From positions 62,001 to 126,000 of the forward strand of contig NZ_AEUD01000005.1 in NCBI RefSeq assembly GCF_000192435.1: a DNA stretch of 64,000 nt, read 5' to 3'. The notes under the pieces are model-generated. The model was not told the origin of the DNA. It worked only from the letters and a program-made list of their open reading frames with translations, and ran no database searches. Positions 18,351 through 28,100 of this stretch are shown piece after piece. Every line of letters starts with the position of its first letter. Position 1 is the stretch's first letter. This DNA comes from Gordonia neofelifaecis NRRL B-59395 (GTDB taxonomy: Bacteria; Actinomycetota; Actinomycetes; Mycobacteriales; Mycobacteriaceae). Position numbers and translations under genes: made by a program.

Positions 18351-19748
18351 GTGAGTATCGGAGCAGTTCGCAGTCTGCGGTGCAGGAGGGCGACGACGTC
18401 GCTCACGGGATGGGACCCGGAGGACACGGTCGCATGGGAGGCCGGCGGATCGGCGGTCGCGCGCCGGAACCTGATCTGGTCGGTGGTGGCCGAGCACGTC
18501 GGGTTCTCGGTGTGGACACTGTGGTCGGTGATGGTCCTGTTCATGCCGACCGACGTCTACGGGATCTCCGCAGGCGACAAGTTCCTGATCGGTGCGGTCG
18601 CGACGCTGACCGGGTCGCTGCTGCGATTCCCCTACACACTCGCGACGACGAGGTTCGGCGGGCGGAACTGGACGGTCTTCTCCGCGTTGGTGCTCGTCGT
18701 GCCGGTGTCGGCGACGATCGTGCTGCTGGCGAATCCCGGGCAGCCGCTGTGGATGTACCTGGTCTGCGCGGCGCTCGCCGGTGTCGGCGGCGGCAACTTC
18801 GCGTCGTCGATGACGAACATCAACGCCTTCTATCCGCAGCGACTCAAGGGCTGGGCACTGGGGCTCAACGCCGGTGGCGGCAACCTCGGCGTGCCAGCGG
18901 TTCAGCTGGTGGGGCTGCTGGTGATCGCGTGGGCCGGCGATCGCGAGCCGTACTGGGTGTGCGCGGTGTACCTCGTGCTCCTGGCGGTGGCCGCGGTCGG
19001 CGCGGCGCTCTTCATGGACAACCTCAATGGGCCGGGCGTCGATCTCGGCGCGATGCGCGCGGCCGTCGCCGATCGGGACACCTGGCTGATCGCGCTGCTG
19101 TACATCGGGACCTTCGGGTCCTTCATCGGCTTCTCGTTCGCGTTCTCCCAGGTGCTCGCACTCAACTTCCTCGACCACGGCGACACACCGGCGCAGGCTT
19201 CGCTGCACGCCGCGCAGATCGCGTTCATCGGCCCGCTCCTCGGATCGGTGGCGCGGGTCTACGGCGGCCGACTCGCCGATCGGGTCGGCGGCAGCCGAGT
19301 GACCCTCGGAGTCTTCGCGGCGATGATCTGCGCAGCCGGACTGCTCTTGGCCTCCGGCGCATCGATCGTGGTGCAGGTGATCGGCTTCGTCGCCCTGTTC
19401 GTCCTCTCGGGCATGGGGAACGGCTCGGTGTACAAGATCATTCCGTCGGTGTTCGAGGCGAAATCGCGCACTCTCCCGATCGATGAGGCAGGACGCGCGG
19501 CGTACTCGCGCTCGATGTCCGGCGCGGTGATCGGCATCGCGGGCGCAGTCGGCGGACTCGGCGGCGTCGGCATCAACATGGTGCTGCGGCAGTCGTACCT
19601 GAGCTCGGGTTCGGCGTCGGTCGCGGTGATCGTCTTCGCGGCGTTCTATCTGCTCGCGGCGATCGTGACCTGGCGCGCGTATGTCGGCGTCCCGCGCGGG
19701 ACGGGCGAGATGACCTCGAGCCGGCAGTCTGCGAAGCTGTCCTCATGA
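18351..19748 (+). CDS. narK: nitrate/nitrite transporter, MFS, NarK family
   Basis: A 465-residue major facilitator protein of the nitrate/nitrite porter family with about 12 transmembrane helices. Family signatures are present: GVGGGNFASSMTNINAFYPQRLKGWALGLNAGGGNLG (nitrate signature 1 region) and FVLSGMGNGSVYKIIPSVF (second signature region). It brings nitrate into the cell for the assimilatory enzymes encoded nearby. GTG 18351 is chosen because AGGAGG lies 4 bases upstream and the preceding sequence is not transporter-like. The regulator NnaR follows 19 bases later, a pairing also found in M. tuberculosis (narK3-Rv0260c). Confidence 0.93.
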   Translation: MSIGAVRSLRCRRATTSLTGWDPEDTVAWEAGGSAVARRNLIWSVVAEHVGFSVWTLWSVMVLFMPTDVYGISAGDKFLIGAVATLTGSLLRFPYTLATTRFGGRNWTVFSALVLVVPVSATIVLLANPGQPLWMYLVCAALAGVGGGNFASSMTNINAFYPQRLKGWALGLNAGGGNLGVPAVQLVGLLVIAWAGDREPYWVCAVYLVLLAVAAVGAALFMDNLNGPGVDLGAMRAAVADRDTWLIALLYIGTFGSFIGFSFAFSQVLALNFLDHGDTPAQASLHAAQIAFIGPLLGSVARVYGGRLADRVGGSRVTLGVFAAMICAAGLLLASGASIVVQVIGFVALFVLSGMGNGSVYKIIPSVFEAKSRTLPIDEAGRAAYSRSMSGAVIGIAGAVGGLGGVGINMVLRQSYLSSGSASVAVIVFAAFYLLAAIVTWRAYVGVPRGTGEMTSSRQSAKLSS

Positions 19749-19767
19749 ACTCCGCGAGACGGCTCCG

Positions 19768-20916
19768 ATGAGCGACGCAGCCCGGTCGACCCCGCCGTCA
19801 CTGGCGGGGTTCACCGTCGCCATCACCGCCGCGCGGCGCGCCGAGGAGTTCGGCGCGCTGTTGACCAGACGAGGCGCGCGAGTGAGTGCGGCGCCGGCGA
19901 TCGAGATGATCCCCCTGTCCGACGACCCGGCGCTGCGCGCCGGGACCGAGGCAGTGATCGCGTCGCCGCCGGATCTGCTGATCCCGACCACCGGCATCGG
20001 ATTCCGCGGCTGGATCGAGGCGGCGGACGAGTGGGGGCTGGCCGACGATCTGATGGCTGCTTTCGCCGGCGCGCGGATCATCTCCCGGGGTCCCAAGGTG
20101 ACCGGAGCGCTGCGAGCCGCCGGGCTGCGCGAGGAGTGGTCGCCCGAGTCGGAGTCCTCGGCTGAGGTGCTGGCTCACCTGCGGCCCGAGGACGTCGAGG
20201 GCCGGCGCGTGGCGGTTCAGCTGCACGGCGCGATCGACGACTGGGATCCGAATCGGGATTTCGTCGACGGACTGGCCGCGATGGGTGCGGAGGTCGTGTC
20301 GGTACCGGTCTACAGCTGGCAGAGGCCGGCCGACCTCGATGCGTTCGACGCACTCATCGCCGACGTCGCGGCATGCCGGATCGATGCCGTCACGTTCACG
20401 TCCGGTCCGGCGGCGGTGTCCATGATGACCCGCGCACGCGAGCTCGGCGAACAGGATCGGTTGCTGACCGCGTTGCAGGGCCCGGTGGCGGTGTACTGCG
20501 TCGGGCCGGTGACCGCGGCACCGCTGGAGATCGCGGGTGTCACGACGTCGTGGCCGGAGCGGATGCGGTTGGGTGCCTTGGCGCGGCTCGTGGCCGAGGA
20601 CCTGCCCGAGCGCGACCCGGAACTGCTCGTCGCCGGACATCGGCTCGGGTTGCGCGCCGCCGCAGCAGTGGTCGACGGTGAAGTCTGCGAGGTGTCCGGT
20701 TCGAGCCTGCGACTGCTGAAGGCGCTCGCCGAACCCCGCAGCTCCGGCCAGGTCGGCGCCGTGGTCTCCCGCGCGGAGTTGCTCTCGGTGATCGGCTCGG
20801 ACGATGAGCACGCGGTGGAGGTCGCCATCGGCAGGCTACGGGCGTCGCTGGTTCATCGGGAGATGATCGCGACCGTCGTCAAACGGGGATACCGGCTCGC
20901 CGTCGACGATCGCTGA
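19768..20916 (+). CDS. nnaR: NnaR-like regulator: uroporphyrinogen-III synthase domain plus winged helix
   Basis: A 382-residue fusion. Residues about 10-260 form a HemD-type uroporphyrinogen-III synthase fold (GFTVAITAARRAEEFGALLTRRGARV, AVTFTSGPAAVSMM, VYCVGPVTAAPL). The last 100 residues form an OmpR/PhoB-type winged helix ending EVAIGRLRASLVHREMIATVVKRGYRLAV. This is the domain order of mycobacterial NnaR (Rv0260c class), which works with GlnR to turn on nitrate and nitrite assimilation genes. The HemD part may act as a sensor rather than an enzyme. The last 38 bases overlap the convergent CbiX-like gene. Confidence 0.88.
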   Translation: MSDAARSTPPSLAGFTVAITAARRAEEFGALLTRRGARVSAAPAIEMIPLSDDPALRAGTEAVIASPPDLLIPTTGIGFRGWIEAADEWGLADDLMAAFAGARIISRGPKVTGALRAAGLREEWSPESESSAEVLAHLRPEDVEGRRVAVQLHGAIDDWDPNRDFVDGLAAMGAEVVSVPVYSWQRPADLDAFDALIADVAACRIDAVTFTSGPAAVSMMTRARELGEQDRLLTALQGPVAVYCVGPVTAAPLEIAGVTTSWPERMRLGALARLVAEDLPERDPELLVAGHRLGLRAAAAVVDGEVCEVSGSSLRLLKALAEPRSSGQVGAVVSRAELLSVIGSDDEHAVEVAIGRLRASLVHREMIATVVKRGYRLAVDDR

Positions 20917-21613
20917 TCCGGGTCTCCGGCTGCGGCTGGGCCGCGGCGATCCGGGCGCACGCCAGGTCGATCACGGGCTCGGCCAGCCCGAGCGGACGCG
21001 CGACGACATCCGCGCCGCTGTCATCGAGTCTGCGCTGGAAGAGGCCGTCCGCGAGAAGGTACGACGCCACCGCGATCCGGCGGTGCGGTGCGTTCTCGCG
21101 CATCAGGCGCACCGTCTCGGGGACTGAGCGGTACGGGCCGTCCGGCGACGCTGACGCGAACGCGATCCGCACCGGTGCGCCGAGCCGAGCGGCGAGCAGG
21201 CGCGCCGCGTCCTCGACATCCCGATGCGCCGCCGGATCCGAGGACCCGGCCGCGGCCAGGACGACGGCCTCGTTGCGCGTCGTCCCGGCCTCGGCCAGGC
21301 GGATCATGAGGGCCAGCGCGAGCATGCGCGACGGACCCAGGGCAGCGGCGATGCGGACCGGACGGTCCACTCTCGCGACGTGGCGTGCGACGTCGACCCG
21401 GACATGGTGCCCGCGAGCGAGGAAGGCGGGCAGCACGGTGACCGGACCGTCGGGGAGTTCGGCGAGCACCTCGCTCGGCGACGGCCCGACGACGTCGACG
21501 AAACTCACCGACACCGATTCCGAGCGTCGCCGGCCGATGGCGTCGGCGAGTCGGTACGCCGACTCCACCCCGCGCGAATCGCGTGTGCCGTGAGCGACGA
21601 GCAGGACCGTCAT
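20879..21613 (-). CDS. CbiX/SirB-like sirohydrochlorin chelatase
   Basis: A 244-residue protein of the CbiX/SirB class II chelatase family, with the N-terminal LLVAHGTRDSRG (His8) and a later FLARGHHVRVDV His segment. These chelatases insert metal into sirohydrochlorin; iron insertion gives siroheme, the cofactor of the adjacent NirB. Its ATG overlaps the nirD stop by 4 bases (ATGA), so it is translationally coupled as the third gene of nirB-nirD. Its 3' end overlaps the convergent nnaR gene by 38 bases. It corresponds to Rv0259c in M. tuberculosis gene order. Confidence 0.88.
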   Translation of the reverse strand: MTVLLVAHGTRDSRGVESAYRLADAIGRRRSESVSVSFVDVVGPSPSEVLAELPDGPVTVLPAFLARGHHVRVDVARHVARVDRPVRIAAALGPSRMLALALMIRLAEAGTTRNEAVVLAAAGSSDPAAHRDVEDAARLLAARLGAPVRIAFASASPDGPYRSVPETVRLMRENAPHRRIAVASYLLADGLFQRRLDDSGADVVARPLGLAEPVIDLACARIAAAQPQPETRISDRRRRAGIPV

Positions 21614-22041
21614 CCGGCCACCCGATCGGAGGCCCGCGCGGTGCCGAACCCCTCGGGTCGGAAGCCGAACCGGATCGCGGGGGAGTTCGCGACGAAGACG
21701 GTTCCGTCGAGCGCGATCCGGGTGCCGTACACGGGGATTCGGACCCCCGCCGCGTCGAGGCACCGGCCGTCGATGAGGCTGAACGCCTGCTTCTTCAACG
21801 GCGAGGCGACGACTGGGAATCCGTTGCGGTCGCCGACGATGCCGCGGGAGATCACCGCGGCCCGCCCGATCGGGTCGATGTTGCCGACTGCGCGCAGGGT
21901 GTCGTCGGCCAGGCGGAACAGGGCGACCTGGGCACCGTCCGGGAGGAGGACGGCGACGCCGCGGAGGGGCTCGAGCCGGTCGAGGTGACACGCGGCGGTC
22001 CAGTCGCGGGTCCAGCGGTGCAGGTCGAAGTCGATGGTCAT
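21610..22041 (-). CDS. nirD: nitrite reductase [NAD(P)H] small subunit
   Basis: A 143-residue Rieske-fold protein of the NirD family, the small partner of NirB in reducing nitrite to ammonium. It contains WTAACHLDRLEPLRGVAVLLPDGAQVALFRLAD, DPIGRAAVISRGIVG and SPLKKQAFSLIDGRCLD. As is usual for NirD, the Cys/His ligands of a true Rieske cluster are missing. It runs about 25 residues longer than many NirD proteins at the C-terminus (GFRPEGFGTARASDRVAG). GAAAGG precedes ATG 22041 by 8 bases, and nirB ends 43 bases upstream. Confidence 0.93.
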   Translation of the reverse strand: MTIDFDLHRWTRDWTAACHLDRLEPLRGVAVLLPDGAQVALFRLADDTLRAVGNIDPIGRAAVISRGIVGDRNGFPVVASPLKKQAFSLIDGRCLDAAGVRIPVYGTRIALDGTVFVANSPAIRFGFRPEGFGTARASDRVAG

Positions 22042-22084
22042 CACGTGCCTTTCGGATCGGGTGAGGCGGATCGGGTGCGGCGGG

Positions 22085-24610
22085 TCAATCGCGGGGGAGC
22101 GCGGGTGAGCCGAGGAGGACCGGCACTCGCCGGCCGTGGCTCTCACCGAACGCGACGGTCGGGTCCGGGACGTCCGGGGCGTTGACGAACGAGACGAAGC
22201 GGCGCAGCTTGTCGGGATCGTCGAGCACACCCTTCCATTCGCATTGGTACGACTCGACGTGTCGCTCCATGTCGGCCTCGAAGTCGGCGGCCAGTCCGAG
22301 ACAGTCGTCGATCACCACGGACTTGAGCCGGTCGATGCCGCCGTCGAGCCCGTCGAGCCACGCGGCGGTGCGTTCGAGGCGTTGCGCGGTCCGGATGTAG
22401 TACATGAGGAAGCGGTCGATGTAGGCGACCAGCGTCGCGTCGTCGAGGTCGCCCGCGAGCAATTGCGCGTGTCGCGGGGTCATGCCGCCGTTGCCGCCGA
22501 CGTACAGATTCCAGCCCTTCTCCGTGGCGATCACGCCGACGTCTTTGCCCCGCGCCTCGGCGCATTCGCGTGCGCATCCGGACACGCCCATCTTGATCTT
22601 GTGCGGCGACCGCAGCCCTCGGTAACGGAGCTCCAGGTCGATCGCCATGCGGACGGAGTCCTGCTGGCCGTAGCGGCACCAGTCGGAACCGACACAGCTC
22701 TTCACCGTGCGCAACGACTTGCCGTACGCGTGCCCGGACTCCATGCCCGCGTCCACCAGCCGGCGCCAGATCAGCGGCAGTTGATCGACGGTGGCACCGA
22801 ACATGTCGATTCGCTGACCACCGGTGATCTTGGTGTAGAGGCCGAAGTCGCGCGCGACCTCGCCGATCAGGATCAGGTGCTCCGGGGTGATGTCGCCGCC
22901 GGGCACTCGCGGGACCACCGAGTACGTGCCGTTGCGCTGAATGTTCGCCAGGAAGTGGTCGTTCGAGTCCTGCAGCGACGCCTGCTCACCGTCCAGAATG
23001 TGTCCGGACCCGATCGACGCGAGAATCGAGGCGACGGTCGGCTTGCAGATGTCGCAGCCGGTTCCCGCTCCGAACCGTTCGACGATCCCGGAGAAGGTAC
23101 GGACGTCGCAGGCCCGGATGATCTCGAACAACTCGGCACGCGACTGCGCGAAGTGTTCGCACAGCGCAGTCGACTGCTCGACTCCCTCCTCGGCCAGGAT
23201 CTGCGACAGCAGCGGCACGCACGAACCGCACGACGTGCCCGCACCGGTACAGCTCTTGAGCGCTGAGACGTCGCACGCTCCGTCGGCGATCGCGGCGCAC
23301 AGCGCGCCCTTCGAGACGTCGTTGCACGAGCAGATCTGCGCGTCGTCGCCGAGCGCACCGACTCCCAGGGCGGGGGCGTCGCCGGCCGGGCTGATCAGGC
23401 TCACGGGGTCGCCCGGCAGGCTGGAGCCGACGAGCGGCCGCAGCAGACCGTACGCACTCGCATCGCCGACCAGGACCCCGCCGAGAAGCGTCGACGCGTC
23501 GTCGGACAGGACCAACTTGGCGTACACGCCGCCGATCGGATCGGAGACCACGACGTCGAGTGCTCCGGGCGTGGTGCTGAGGGCGTCGCCGAAGCTGGCG
23601 ACGTCGACGCCGAGCAGTTTGAGCTTGGTCGACATGTCGGCGCCGGGGAAGGCCGCACCGCCGCCGAGCAGGCGGTCGGCCACGACCTCGGCGGTCGCGT
23701 AGCCGGGGGCGACGAGCCCGTAGCAGCGTCCGTCGATCGCGGCGACCTCGCCGATCGCGTAGATCGCCGGATCGCTGGTCAGACAGTGGGCGTCGGTCAG
23801 CACGCCGCCGCGTTCCGCGGTCGCCAGCCCGCAGTCCCGGGCGAGTTCGTCGCGCGGGCGGACACCGGCCGCGAAGACCAGGAGAGCCGCGTCGACCACG
23901 GTGCCGTCGGCCAGGGTCACCCTGAGTCCGGTGTCGGCGGGTTCGATCGACGTGGTCCCCGACGACAGGGAGATGTCGATGCCGAGCTCGCCGATCATGC
24001 GCGCGAGGTGCTCGCCTCCTCCGGTGTCCACCTGCTGCGGCATCAGCCGCGGATTGACCTCGACGACGTGCGGAGCCAGCCCCATGAGCCGCAGTGCGTT
24101 GGCCGCTTCGAGGCCGAGCAGCCCGCCGCCGACCACCATGCCCACCGGTCTCGCGCCGGATGCGGCGGCGATCGCGCGGTCGGCGTCGGCGCGGATCGCG
24201 TCGAGGTCGTCCAGAGTGCGGTACACGTGGCAGCCGGGGGTGTCGTGCCCGGGCACCGGTGGGACGAACGCCCGGGATCCGGTCGCGAGGACCAGTGCGT
24301 CGTAGCCGATCTCGCGGCCGGCGGCGGTTCGGACCAGGCGGTGTTCCCGATCGATCGTGACCACCGGTTCGCCGATCCGAAGCTGTACGTCGGGGTCGTC
24401 CGGATAGCTGCTGCCGGGCAGTGCGAGCGCGGACCGGTCCCACGCACCGACGTAGCTCGACAGACCGACGCGGTCGTAGGCTGGATCGGCCTCCTCGCCG
24501 AGGACCACCACCTGCCATTCGCGGTCGGTGTCGCGGGCGCGCAGGGCCTCGACGAACCGGTGTCCCACCATGCCGTGTCCGATGACGACCGCGGTCTTGC
24601 TGCTGCTCAT
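22085..24610 (-). CDS. nirB: nitrite reductase [NAD(P)H] large subunit
   Basis: An 841-residue siroheme nitrite reductase that reduces nitrite to ammonium with six electrons from NAD(P)H in the cytoplasm. Domains in order: an FAD/NAD(P)H oxidoreductase (VVIGHGMVGHRFVEAL, GMVVGGGLLGLEAANALRLMG), a BFD-like [2Fe-2S] segment (CSCNDVSKG, CTGAGTSCGSC), a second Cys-rich segment (GAGTGCDICKP), then the sulfite/nitrite reductase domain. The [4Fe-4S]-siroheme cysteines lie in SCVGSDWCRYG and GVSGCARECAEARG. Length matches the family. A GlnR-box-like repeat sits about 105 bases upstream at 24715-24730. It heads nirB-nirD-chelatase. Confidence 0.96.
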   Translation of the reverse strand: MSSSKTAVVIGHGMVGHRFVEALRARDTDREWQVVVLGEEADPAYDRVGLSSYVGAWDRSALALPGSSYPDDPDVQLRIGEPVVTIDREHRLVRTAAGREIGYDALVLATGSRAFVPPVPGHDTPGCHVYRTLDDLDAIRADADRAIAAASGARPVGMVVGGGLLGLEAANALRLMGLAPHVVEVNPRLMPQQVDTGGGEHLARMIGELGIDISLSSGTTSIEPADTGLRVTLADGTVVDAALLVFAAGVRPRDELARDCGLATAERGGVLTDAHCLTSDPAIYAIGEVAAIDGRCYGLVAPGYATAEVVADRLLGGGAAFPGADMSTKLKLLGVDVASFGDALSTTPGALDVVVSDPIGGVYAKLVLSDDASTLLGGVLVGDASAYGLLRPLVGSSLPGDPVSLISPAGDAPALGVGALGDDAQICSCNDVSKGALCAAIADGACDVSALKSCTGAGTSCGSCVPLLSQILAEEGVEQSTALCEHFAQSRAELFEIIRACDVRTFSGIVERFGAGTGCDICKPTVASILASIGSGHILDGEQASLQDSNDHFLANIQRNGTYSVVPRVPGGDITPEHLILIGEVARDFGLYTKITGGQRIDMFGATVDQLPLIWRRLVDAGMESGHAYGKSLRTVKSCVGSDWCRYGQQDSVRMAIDLELRYRGLRSPHKIKMGVSGCARECAEARGKDVGVIATEKGWNLYVGGNGGMTPRHAQLLAGDLDDATLVAYIDRFLMYYIRTAQRLERTAAWLDGLDGGIDRLKSVVIDDCLGLAADFEADMERHVESYQCEWKGVLDDPDKLRRFVSFVNAPDVPDPTVAFGESHGRRVPVLLGSPALPRD

Positions 24611-24714
24611 ACGCTGGGTCCTTCCATTCGTCCTCCGATGGCCCTCAGCCTGACGCGGCGATGTTGCGAGGCCGCTCGCCTCGGGTTGCCGTCAGATGAC
24701 GAGTCCCGCACCGG

Positions 24715-24730
24715 GTTTCGGTGAGGTTTC
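24715..24730 (-). promoter_or_regulatory. GlnR-box-like site upstream of nirB
   Basis: On the minus strand the site reads GAAAC-CTCACC-GAAAC. It fits the actinobacterial GlnR consensus gTnAC-n6-GaAAC except for A in place of T in the first half. It lies about 105 bases before the nirB start. GlnR control of nirBD is established in mycobacteria and Streptomyces; binding here is inferred. Confidence 0.5.
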
Positions 24731-24750
24731 GCGCACCCTGGCCGCTGGGC

Positions 24751-25182
24751 CGAGTGTCTCCCGTTGGTTGAGCGGGCGTCTCCGTTGACCGAGCCTCTCC
24801 CGCTGAGCGAGCGTCTCCCGTTGGTTGAGCGAGCGCAGCGAGTCGAAACCCGGTGCGTTGTGCTGGAAGTCGTTGGGGTTCCAGCCTGGGCTGCGGTGGT
24901 TTCGACTCGCTGCGCTCGCTCAACCGGCGGGAGGTGCGCTCGCTCAACCGGCGGGGTGGGCGGTTCCGTTGTGCGGGGTTGTTTGTGGTGGCTTTTCTGT
25001 TGGTTGAGCGAGCGCAGCGAGTCGAAACCCGGTGCGTTGTGCTGGAAGTCGTTTGGAGTCCCAGCCCGGGTGGCGGTGGTTTCGACTCGCTCCGCTCGCT
25101 CAACCGGCGGGAGATGGGCTCGCTCAACCGGCGGGCAGCGGGGTGCGCTCGCTCAACCGGCGGGAGGTGCGCTCGGTCGACC
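24751..25182. repeat. complex inverted and direct repeat cluster (SERSESKP-type)
   Basis: The gap between nirB and the nitrate reductase gene is filled with repeats. Degenerate direct units of about 16-22 bases (GAGCGTCTCCCGTTGGTT type) cover 24751-24835. Two copies of a larger module follow. In copy one, perfect 28-bp inverted arms at 24823-24850 and 24898-24925 enclose 47 bases. In copy two, arms at 25002-25029 and 25078-25105 enclose a near-identical 48-base centre, with one arm mismatch. Each module is followed by direct repeats of GCTCGCTCAACCGGCGGG, four complete copies between about 24938 and 25164. The arm sequence (TTTCGACTCGCTGCGCTCGC) is a common dispersed element in actinobacterial genomes. 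Confidence 0.85.
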
Positions 25183-25187
25183 GCGGG

Positions 25188-28100
25188 TCAGTACACGTCG
25201 CGGACGTAACGGCCGTCCGCGGCGAGTGCGCGAAGGTAGCTGTCGGCGCCGGACGGGGCGAGGCGGCCGTGTTCGGCGACGACCGACCGCAGGGCCGCGT
25301 CGACGTCGCGCGCCATGTGCTTCGCGTCGCCGCAGACGTACACGTGCGCACCGCGGCGTAGCCAGTCCCAGATGTCCGCGGCGCGTTCTGCCATCAGGTG
25401 CTGGACGTAGACCTTGTCCGGCTGGTCGCGGGAGAAGGCGACGTCGAGCCGAGTCAGCAACCCGGTGCGCTGGAACTCCGCGAGCTCGTCGGAGTAGTAG
25501 AAGCCGCTCTCGCGGTGACGCTCCCCGAAGAAGACCCAGTTGTCGCCCGTCGCGCCGGTGGCCGATCGCTCGTGCAGGAACCCGCGAAACGGTGCGATTC
25601 CGGTGCCCGGTCCGATCATGATCGCCGGTGCCGCGGGGTCGGCCGGCGGACCGAAGTTCTTGTTGGACTGGATGAAGACGCTCGCCATGCCGTCGTCACC
25701 GCCCTCGGCGAGGAAGCCGGAGCACACGCCGTGACGTTGGGCGCCGGACTCGCCGAACCGCACGATCGACACCGTCGCCTCCACCCGGTCGGGGTGCGCG
25801 GCCGGACTGGACGAGATCGAGTAGAGCCGCGGTTGCAGACGTCGGCACACCCCCAGCCACTCGGCCGCGGACGCGCGGACCGGATGGGTCGTCAGCAGGT
25901 CGACCGACTGCCTTCCCCACGCCCAGTCGGTGAACGCAGTCGGGTCGTCGAGCAGGTCGGCGAGCTCGGCATCCTCACTGCGGGCGGCGACGAAGGCGAC
26001 GAGATCCCGGGTGCAGCGGGCGATCTCGTAGCTCTCCGTGAGTGCGGCGCGCAGTTCGACCTCCACGCCGTCGACGGTGACCAGCTGATCGCCGGTGAGT
26101 TCGGTGAGTGCCAACCACTCATCGACCAGCGCGGCACTGTTGCGCGGCCACACCCCGAGCGCGTCGCCCGCGGAGTACTCGAGAGTGCCGGCCGGCAGCT
26201 CGAATGCGATGCGGCGCACGGTCTTGTCCGCGGCGGGGTCGGTGAGCAGCGAGTTCTCGAGCACGCGTGCCGGAAACGGATTCTTCCGGGAGTACGCGAC
26301 GCTCCCCTCGGTTTCGGGCGTCGTGTCGTCGGAGCCTCCCCGGTTCGCGACGGCGGCGACGACGGCACTCGACCACGTCATGGCAGTCGACGCGTAGTCC
26401 GGTTCGCAGAAGGCCGGTGCGCAGATCCGATGGGCGCCCAGCGTCTGCAGACGGGCGTCCAGCTTGCGCGCGAACCCGCAGAAGTCGGCGTACGACGAAT
26501 CGCCGAAACCGAGCACGGCGTAGCGCAGCCCGTGAACATCCTGCGCGCTGGCGCCGGCGAGGGCATCCCACAGGGCGACGGCGCTGTCCGGAGCGTCACC
26601 GTCGCCGGTAGTTGACACGACGAAGAGCACGTCGCCGACGAGGTCGCCGACACCGACCCGGTCCGCCGGGGCGGTGGTCACCTCGAAGCCCGCGATGTCC
26701 ATGGCGGCCGCGCACTCGAGCGCGTACTCCTCGACCGTGCCGGTCTGCGACGCCCAGACAAGGCGCATCGGCGGACGGGCCGGCCCGGTGGCCGGCGGGA
26801 GCGACCCGGGCGGGGCCAACGGGATCCGCGCGAAATAGCCCGCGAGCACGCCGTCTACCCACGTGCGAGTGGCCGGAGCCAGCGGAGCGTGGTCCGGGAC
26901 GGTCGGGACCGAGCCGTCCGGCGGGTTCGCGGCAAGACCGCGCAGCAGCCCGGCGAGATAGCCTCGCTCGGTCTCCGAGAGCGCGGGTCCGTCGTCGCCG
27001 ACGCCGAGCGCGTCGGCGAGGGCGGGGGGTCCAGCCGGGGGAGCGATGGTCGTCATGGGCGGCTCCTGTGGGTCGGGGACGGGGCTCGATACGCGGGTGA
27101 GCGCGACCGCGCACACCTTGAACTCCGGCTGCAGCGAATCGGCGTCGACGGCGTCGCTGGTCACTGCGTTGATGGCGACCAGTTCCGCGAACGAATCGCC
27201 CCAGTGCATCGGAACGAAACAGACGCCGTCGACGATCGACTCGTCGACGCGCGCCCGGACACGCGCCAGACCGCGCCGGGAGCGGATCTCGACCAGGTCA
27301 CCGTGGCCGATCCCGAACCGTCGGGCGTCCACGGGATTCAGTTGTACGAAGGGTTCCGGATCGAGTCGGCAGAGCTTCGGCACGCGCCCGGTCTTGGTCA
27401 TCGTGTGCCACTGGTGGGCCACGCGCCCCGTGGTCAGGACCATCGGATAGTCGTCGTCGGGGAGTTCCGCGGGCGGCAGGTGGGGGCGGGCCAGGAATCG
27501 CCCACGACCGTCCGCAGTCGGGAACCGGGGCGCGTCGTCGTCGGCGAGATAGCGGATCGGATTGCGGGCCGGGCCGTCGGGTGCGGCGGGCCACTGGACC
27601 GGGCCGGTTCGCAGACGGTCGTAGTCGACGCCGCGGAGGTCCCAGCCGGTGTGCGGATTGTGGAAGCCGGTGATCTCGTCGAAGACGGCCGCCGCGTCGG
27701 AGTGCGCGAATCCTTCGGTGAAGCCCATCGCCCGGGCGATCTGCGAGATCAGCTGCCAGTCCGGACGCGCCTGGCCGGGGGGCGGCACCGCGGGCACCGT
27801 GAGGCTCACGCTGCGCTCGGAGTTCACCATGGTCCCCTCGGCCTCGGACCAGAGTGCGGCCGGCAGCACGATGTCGGCGTACTGGGCGGTCTCCGCTCCG
27901 CTGAACGCCTCCTGCACGACCACCAGTTCGGCGCGTTGCAGTGCGGCGATCACCGTCGCTCGGTTGGCGACCGAGGCGACGGGGTTGGTGCAGATGATCC
28001 ACGCCGCGCGGATCCGGCCGTCCGCCATCCGCTCGAACATGTCGATGGTGCCTCCGCCGGGGTCGGCGCTGATGGTGCCGGGTGCCAGCCCCCAGCGGGA

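Noticed and set aside
24645-25127. A 160-codon minus-strand frame rich in RRLSERSESKP repeats.
   Set aside because: It is a translation of the dispersed inverted repeats. The peptide repeats follow the DNA repeats exactly and other frames are equally open.
24751-25182. Repeat cluster considered as a CRISPR array.
   Set aside because: The units are in both orientations, differ in size, and have similar rather than unique spacers. No cas genes are present.
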